Below are positions 57,836 to 64,000 of a DNA stretch of 64,000 bases, piece after piece. The stretch lies in contig NC_047062.1 of NCBI RefSeq assembly GCF_902459465.1, forward strand, positions 20,713,919-20,777,918, written 5' to 3'. How positions within the stretch are numbered: the stretch's first letter is position 1; each line of letters opens with the position of its first letter. This DNA comes from Asterias rubens (Eukaryota; Echinodermata; Asteroidea; Forcipulatida; Asteriidae). The notes beneath the pieces were generated by a model, which searched no databases, was not told where the DNA came from, and was given only the letters and a program-made list of their open reading frames with translations. Both the position numbers and the translations under genes were made by a program.

Positions 57836-60800
57836 ATGGCCAGGTATGTTGGCCCACTCGAGGACCACATAATAATGTCGTCCACGAAAAAGCGGCCTGG
57901 TCGGAGTTCGAAAGGGGAGGGTTCCAGCAAGAAGCCTAAACAAGGGGAGAGACAGGAGGCAGAACCGGAGCTGTACTCCACCATCCCGCCGCAACCAGAG
58001 GCGAACAAACCGGGACAGTTGACCAAGAAACAACTCAAATTTTACTTTGAAGAGGTAAGAAATTAACCCAACCATTAGGCCTAACAGCGTGCAAAATAAT
58101 ATCATGTCATGCCGCCGTTCACACTGAAATAGAGTGCAGTGCAAAGCTGAATTGTTAACAAAACAAAAGCACTGCCCAAAATTACACATCTGTAAAGTCT
58201 AATCATTGATTTGCACATTGGGCTCAAGGCACAGTTCTCAAAATATATATCCCCTATTTTACCCGTCCGTATCTCTGTGTTCGTTTTAAATATTACTTTT
58301 GTACCCATTTCCACCCATTGTAGGGTTATCTTGTGCTGCGGGATTTCTTTCAACCTGCCGATTTGGAACCAGTGCGGGCAGGCATAGCAGAAGGTGTTGA
58401 TACACTGGTCAACAAACTTTACGAGGCTGGCAAGATCAAAGGTTAGAGCACTACTGTCTGTAAACATTTAGATAACAAAAGATGAACAGAACTATGCAAT
58501 TTTTTAACTATGACAATTTTTTGTAAACTTTTTATTGTTCATTGCGCTTTTCATCTGTGTTGCATTCCCTCACTTTGAGCCTTTAATTTTGGTCTTCTCT
58601 TTTTTTCTAATTTTGATGGTACTCTGCACTTTAAACACTGTGTATTTTTATATTTTACTGTTTTCTTCCTATAGATGTAATAGATGTAATAGATGTTAAA
58701 TTTGCATCGGGGATAAAGAATATTAATTTTGATTTTTGCCCATACACCGATGTGTGTCAGCACTGTATACTCAGTACTTTCCCGAGTCCTGTGAAAAAAT
58801 ATCACAGGCATGTTACTCGGGTGGGATTCGAACCCACGACCTAAATTAGAGCAGTGTCTTACCAACTAGACTACCGAGGTTGCCCGGTAGCTAGAGGCAG
58901 TTCGAATCCTATGTTTTGGCAGCGGGTACCGCAACGATATAATAGATGTTAAATTTGCATCGGGGATAAAGAATATTAGTTTTGGTTTTTACCCATAGAT
59001 GGTTTAATGGTTTGATATTTTTATCGTTCATTGTCATGCGCCTTTGAACAGGTTTTCCTGGAATTGGCGCAGTATAAATCAATTTGTATTATTTGTATTA
59101 CATACTAGCTGATAGTAACGTTAAAGGAACACGTTGCCTTGGATCGGGCGAGTTGGTCTATGAAAAGCGTTTGAAATCGTTTGTTGGTTATAAGACGTTT
59201 TAAAAGTAGAATACAATGATCAACACAAAAATATGCTTTAAAATTGCACGGTTTTCCTTTAACGTCATGAGCTAACACGGTACGCCATTTTGTGGAGACA
59301 AATTTTTGTTCGTTCACAGAGTTTCAAACATTTCACACGCTTTTTAGAGTGAAAGGATACTTTCAACTCGTTCCAATTATAAAAAATAAAAAAAAAACCA
59401 CAAAGTTGGCTTTCAGCCTTAAAAGAGCGAAACCACTCGGACGAGAGAGTGAAATTTTCCCCCTCATTACTCTAACAGAGTTTAAAAGCTTTTTTCCACA
59501 ACAGTCGCACTCGGTGGGAAAACTCTTCAAATTAGAAAACTTATCGAAATAAATAAACACATTAGATGGACGAACAATTTTATTTTAAAATTAGCTGCAA
59601 TCATAACAATGACGTGCTATTCTGGTTGTGGGTACACTACTGTATAGTACAAGCGCAAGCCTTGGAATGGTAGGAATTATTTCTATATGAGTGATTATGA
59701 TTTGCTTTTTATCTTGATCAAGACAAATGTAGCGATGCCGATTTGTTTCATCGAATTACACTGATCGACAAACAGTTCCCGGGAGCTGCAGTTCTACTTC
59801 ATAAGCTTGGATATTTACCACAGGTATAATTACAAATACCATCATGGGTACAAAATAATACAAATTATAATAAAATAACTATTGGATATTTAGAAAGGTG
59901 GAATCTTATAGCTCACTTTGAAAATAATTAATTTCAGTACAAGATTAAGGCGTAAGTAGAAGTTATACAGTTTGGAGTGCTTAAATCGATTTCTTGCAAC
60001 GTGTTGTTTTGATCAACTTAAACATTCTCGTGAGAGAAATCTCAATGTGCCCCAAAACATCAAAACTAACAGCCGTGTGCTAGTTACACGAGGCACCCAG
60101 CTCCAAGCCAATCTATAATTCCAGCAATTTTTGCTGTTCATATTTTGTTCACGTTGTATAATACCAAACAAATCAGTCTATTATCTTAACTTCGGGTCAA
60201 CACTCTTATAATAATACTTTTGACCTTGTCCCTGATTTGCTCATTATTCAGAGTTTCTGCGACCTGTGGACCAATGAGCGGCTGTTAAATGTGATAGAGC
60301 AGTTGATTGGTCCAGACATAGCTGGACATCCAGTGTGGAATCTCCGAGTCAAGGTAATGCAGTCACAGCAAAAGTTTACCAATAGCCAGCTGATAACTTT
60401 AATTGTTTTCTCATAATACACATTGATCTTATTGTTCCCTTTTTTATTTTGCCGTACTCCTTAAAACCATGATGGTCTACCTCCATGTAAAAACGTTCTA
60501 CTGCTCAGACAAAGTACGTTCACCGACCAAAATGTAACACACGTGCATAATACGTTTTTGTATTTGTTCCCGCCATGATCGCTAAATCGTCGTTTGTTTG
60601 TTTTTCCCTGTTGATTTTTCAAACAGACACCGAGGCACGAGCAATCAACTGTACCATGGCATCAAGGTACAAGTTAATTCTTTCCTCATTTTTGTGGTTA
60701 TCAAGACTCGGTAGATATAAAACCTATATTATTTTTAATGGTGCGCCGAAATATTCTAGGGGCACAAGTCGGGTGCTGCAATTTTTTTCTAGGGGGCACT

Positions 60801-62932
60801 TCTGGTCAATTAAAACTATAGTTTATGTATGTTTTTTTTCCCTTTAAAAGCCCCTATAAGCACTCTTGTTTAAGTCATTTACCATTTTTACAAGAAACTG
60901 AATGGTACAAATAAATGTGCCTCTACATGAAATAAAAAAAAAAACACTTTTAGAGATATTGAAACTATCACATTAAAGCTTATCAAATGTAACAATTTTT
61001 CTAGGTAAATTTTCTAATTTTACTAGGTAAATTTTCTAATTTTACATGAAAACTATTTTCACTTTGCAGATAACGCCTACCTGGACCCCGAGGCTCTCCA
61101 TGTCCTTCAACCTACAGCTTGGATCCCACTCCTGGATGTCAATCAAAACAATGGATGCATGCAGGTCAGCAATACATTTCACATAATTATTATACAAAAA
61201 GATGCTTTCTAAAGACCCTCGTTTCAGGCTGAAATTAATATTCCTGCTTGAAAACGAAAACCCATAGTCATGGTGTTCATGTGTCATCATTTTGTTCATT
61301 GGAAATAACTAACTAGCAGGGTGTGGGTTCGAGTCCCAGTTGTGGCACTTGTGTCCTTCCTTGAGCAAGAAGCTTTTACAATATACAACACTAATGATCT
61401 GGGGTTGAACCAAGAAAAATTGATAAGAGCTATCTAGTCCTATGTGTTGGCTGTCTCACTATTTGTCAATAATGTTCGGGGCCAGTCAGAAGCCATACAA
61501 CCAATGACTGCTGTGTAGCCAGAGATCACACCCAAGCCATCAACTTAAGGGAATGCAACTTGTTATATTTCAGATACCAAACCACTATTAATTAAATAAT
61601 AATGATAGTAACTCACGCTCTACCTGATCAGGTTATTCCTCGCGGTCACTTACGCGGAGTGACAGCGACCCATACCTGCTGTGTTGGAGGCACATGGTAC
61701 GTACAAGTCAAAGATGATGAGGAAATGAAAACATCACTGGGCATTGATGTCAAAGATGCGGTTACCATGGAGATGAAATACGGCAGCGTTCTCCTCATGA
61801 ACAACGCGATACCACACCGTAGGTATGTCATGAATTCCCCAATAATTATTGTTTTCTAAAATTGTTTTCTAATAAAGTTTGCCTCAGAGACCTTGTCAAT
61901 ATTACAGGCCTGTATGCTTTGTTTTTGAAAGGGCAAGGGCACCCTATGAGGACAGTGCAAATATCTACAGTAGGATTTGAAGGGCACCAAGAAAATGCCC
62001 TCCAGGAAGTATCATGCCTGATCTAACTTTTGATGACAATTTATGACAATACTAAGAGATGATTTTGGCCCTTATTTGACTGATGTTATACTAATAGCAT
62101 TGTCCTTTTACAACTTGTTCAATTCAGTTTGGATAACATGTCAGACGAAGTGCGTTGGAGTGTGGACCTAAGATGGCAGCGTCCGGATAAACCCAATGGT
62201 TTCTACGGCATAAAGGACTCTGTGTTAATGAGATCATCCACAGATCCAAATCACGTGGTCGACTTTGAATCCTTCGATAAAGTAGACAGACACGTGAAAG
62301 CAAAGGATTCAACTCTTGATATTCCGGTAATAAAGAAATCTCTCTTCACTTCTCCTGGTCCACTTTACACTTTGTCTAATGGCATAAATACTCTGTCCTG
62401 CCAAATTTAGAAAGCCCCTTCCCCTCCCCCAACCCCCCCCCCCTCCCCGTACAGTGAATTGTGTAGAAATTTGGTCTGAGTGTGGTACCAACCTCTTTTG
62501 AGTCGACTTCCTACAGCCCATGTTAATACAGCATGGAGGACACACACACTGAGGGTTAAAATCCCCTCTAGACACAGGATCTTGGAGCCGAACTCAGTAG
62601 GGCTGTCATTTTGAATGTTTGGTAGAGGCATATAAATGGTACCAGACATTGATTCCCACTAACAGTAGATTTGCCTTTTACATAATACATCTATAAGTAA
62701 CAGTTAATCTGCGTTATCCATAATATTTGCATTTTTTTTCCCCACATTCTCTGTTCCTCTCTCTGTTGGACAGGAAGTAGACGATGACCAGACTACTGAT
62801 GACGAGTTTGACACAACGATTATGGGGCCTTGGATGAAGAGATGGGATCTGGTTCACCACAACAAACACACCGCTAAGTTTGTCAAACAGAAATCAGAAG
62901 CAACAAGAAAGTCCAAATGGGACAAGGCATAA
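57836..62932 (+). CDS. Phytanoyl-CoA dioxygenase (PhyH) family Fe(II)/2-oxoglutarate oxygenase
   Basis: Exons 57836-58054, 58324-58441, 59723-59823, 60252-60353, 60627-60666, 61070-61164, 61632-61822, 62128-62326, 62774-62932 give 407 aa. An ATG at 57875 is an alternative start (394 aa). The fold signature is the iron site H192-Q-D194 in VPWHQDNAYLDPEA and the distal H287 in NNAIPHRS, followed 11 residues later by R298 (RWSVDLRW), the spacing expected for the 2-oxoglutarate-binding Arg. The family also fits GYLVLRDFF at the N-terminal end and QNNGCMQ before the jelly-roll core. The N-terminus is Lys-rich (KKRPGR...KKPKQ), nuclear-signal-like, and I see no PTS2 peroxisomal signal as in PHYH; the C-terminus WDKA is not PTS1. 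Substrate unknown; not a clear orthologue of PHYH or PHYHD1. Possible AATAAA at 63703 and 63889. Confidence 0.88.
58741..58938 (-). repeat. tRNA-derived SINE
   Basis: On the minus strand a tRNA-like head is visible: A-box-like GGTAGTCTAGTTGGTAAGAC and B-box GGGTTCGAATCCCACC. It is followed by a unique body ending CTGAGTATACAGTGCTGACA. The acceptor stem does not pair as a functional tRNA. A related copy is at ~42360-42560. It sits in the PhyH intron between 58441 and 59723. Confidence 0.7.
59121..59330 (+). repeat. Dispersed repeat AAAGGAACACGTTGCCT, copy 2
   Basis: Second copy of the family at 56750-56956, in the PhyH intron before exon 59723-59823. No open frame, and function is unknown. 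Confidence 0.65.
61319..61550 (+). repeat. Partial SINE related to 57301-57605
   Basis: Starts with GGGTGTGGGTTCGAGTCCCAG (B-box) and continues with GTGGCACTTGTGTCC, as in the copy at 57301. The 3' half is diverged and it lies in a PhyH intron. Confidence 0.5.
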
Positions 62933-64000
62933 GTGCAAAAAAAAAAAAAAATCTGGATAATTACTGCTATAAGTCAAACTGAGATATGTATCAAACATGC
63001 GACCTGTGTTGCACATGTTTACAAGAAGAGCCACTGAGCATGACTTTATTAAGGCAAGATTTGCACACTGCCCAATTTGTAGAAAACATAAAATCTTAAT
63101 GAACGAGATTGCTCTGTCTGATTTTGTTCATTTTTTGATATGAAGAAAGGGGGCACATCTCAAAACTTGTTCAGCTGTGATTTGTTTCACTCTTGCATTT
63201 ATGTGAAAATTATGACACACATATAAAAATGTATATGGATTTTTTTTTTTTTTTATAAGAGAAGAGTAATCTCAATTAATTGGCTATGGTGTTCAATCAC
63301 GATGGATTGAGAATGTTTAATCAATATTTTTTTGCAAACAGACAAAATCTAAGCTATTATACTGGACATGATATGTTTTAGACCTAGGCCAACTGGCCTA
63401 CATACCATGGTTTATACATTGTTTTAGGCGAGGAAGCACATGAATGTTATACCGGTAATGGTCAAAATAAGGCTCTGTAATTGCGACCCATTGAGAAAAA
63501 ATGCTGTGGAGCATTCGGTAACAAAAATTGTCAGGAGAAATTTGGATGAGATAGAAGTACGCCTAGCTGTTGCAAACTGCTTGTTAACCAAAAAGACCTC
63601 TAATATTGGTGTTGAACGTTACCAAATAGAAAGGCTCATCCATTTAATGATAAAAAGTTTTACAATAATTTCAAACAGCTGCATGACTTGGATCACATCA
63701 GAAATAAATCTCATTTTATTATTTCTAAATTAAAAACTATATAAGATTTATATAACAACGCAAATTTCATTCATAGTTTAATCAATCGCTAGCTTTGCTC
63801 AAACCTGTTATGAGAGATTACATTTCTTATAATATATTTAATAACGCTCAAAATTTAGGTATGGCAACTCATTGACACTCCAAAGTCAAATAAATTATTT
63901 GAAATATCTTTGTCTAAAGAATGAATAGAAACATGAAGTATCCGCAAAATCTTTGAAAGTTAATAAGGATTTTCTAGCCAGCATATGACCTCTGATTTTT
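62933..64000. other. 3' flank of the PhyH gene
   Basis: Likely 3' UTR followed by unique AT-rich sequence to the window end. A poly-T run lies at 63239-63255. The 63440-63733 open frame shows no domain and is not supported. Confidence 0.5.

Noticed and set aside
58741-58938. Functional tRNA gene
   Set aside because: A- and B-box-like sequences exist but no paired acceptor stem; a second copy with the same non-tRNA body shows it is a SINE.
63440-63733. 97-codon open frame after the PhyH gene
   Set aside because: No domain, no splice partners and no homology I recognise; likely chance in 3' flank.

Overview
This is a gene-moderate, AT-rich, repeat-dense window from an animal nuclear genome. 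Every protein gene is split by GT-AG introns and there are no bacterial operons. The genes and repeats point to a marine deuterostome, most likely an echinoderm and plausibly a sea star. The first gene has the architecture of the sea-urchin blastula proteases BP10/SpAN (astacin, EGF, CUB, Thr-rich linker, CUB). The window is also littered with short inverted-repeat elements and tRNA-derived SINEs of the kind I associate with echinoderm genomes. The species call is inference; I could not search a database.

Layout. (1) 144-10,348, minus strand: 13-exon secreted astacin metalloprotease whose last exon and stop lie near the window edge. (2) 13,310-33,263, minus: 10-exon Golgi polypeptide GalNAc-transferase, closest by eye to GALNT10, with a 9.4-kb first intron full of repeats. 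(3) 33.3-41.0 kb: intergenic, repeats only. (4) 40,967-46,858, minus: 6-exon AVEN (cell-death/ATM regulator). (5) 47,249-48,814, plus: 3-exon GPI-anchored Ly6/uPAR-type protein, head-to-head with AVEN. (6) 50,378-55,267, minus: 6-exon SPRTN (Spartan) DNA-protein crosslink protease, tail-to-tail with the Ly6 gene. (7) 57,836-62,932, plus: 9-exon phytanoyl-CoA-dioxygenase-family enzyme, head-to-head with SPRTN across a 2.6-kb repeat-filled spacer.

The exon models were built by reading both strands. In each, splice phases match across all introns and the summed coding length is a multiple of three (astacin 657 aa, GALNT 634, AVEN 451, Ly6 155, SPRTN 614, PhyH 407). Several real coding exons sit inside or beside longer non-coding open frames; the GALNT terminal exon is not in the longest frame at its locus.

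The genes do not form one pathway. Two act in secretion or the extracellular matrix (protease, GalNAc-transferase). AVEN and SPRTN are both DNA-damage proteins separated by one small Ly6 gene, which is suggestive but probably chance. Most structure outside genes is repeats: an eight-copy ~400-bp terminal-inverted-repeat family, a ~450-bp element made of TGCATATGCAA/TGTCCGCC modules, a ~1.7-kb element carrying eight copies of a 14-bp motif in an AVEN intron, SINEs, foldbacks and minisatellites. I found no clear new multi-gene system. The most unusual signals are the motif-array elements and the internal duplication in SPRTN.
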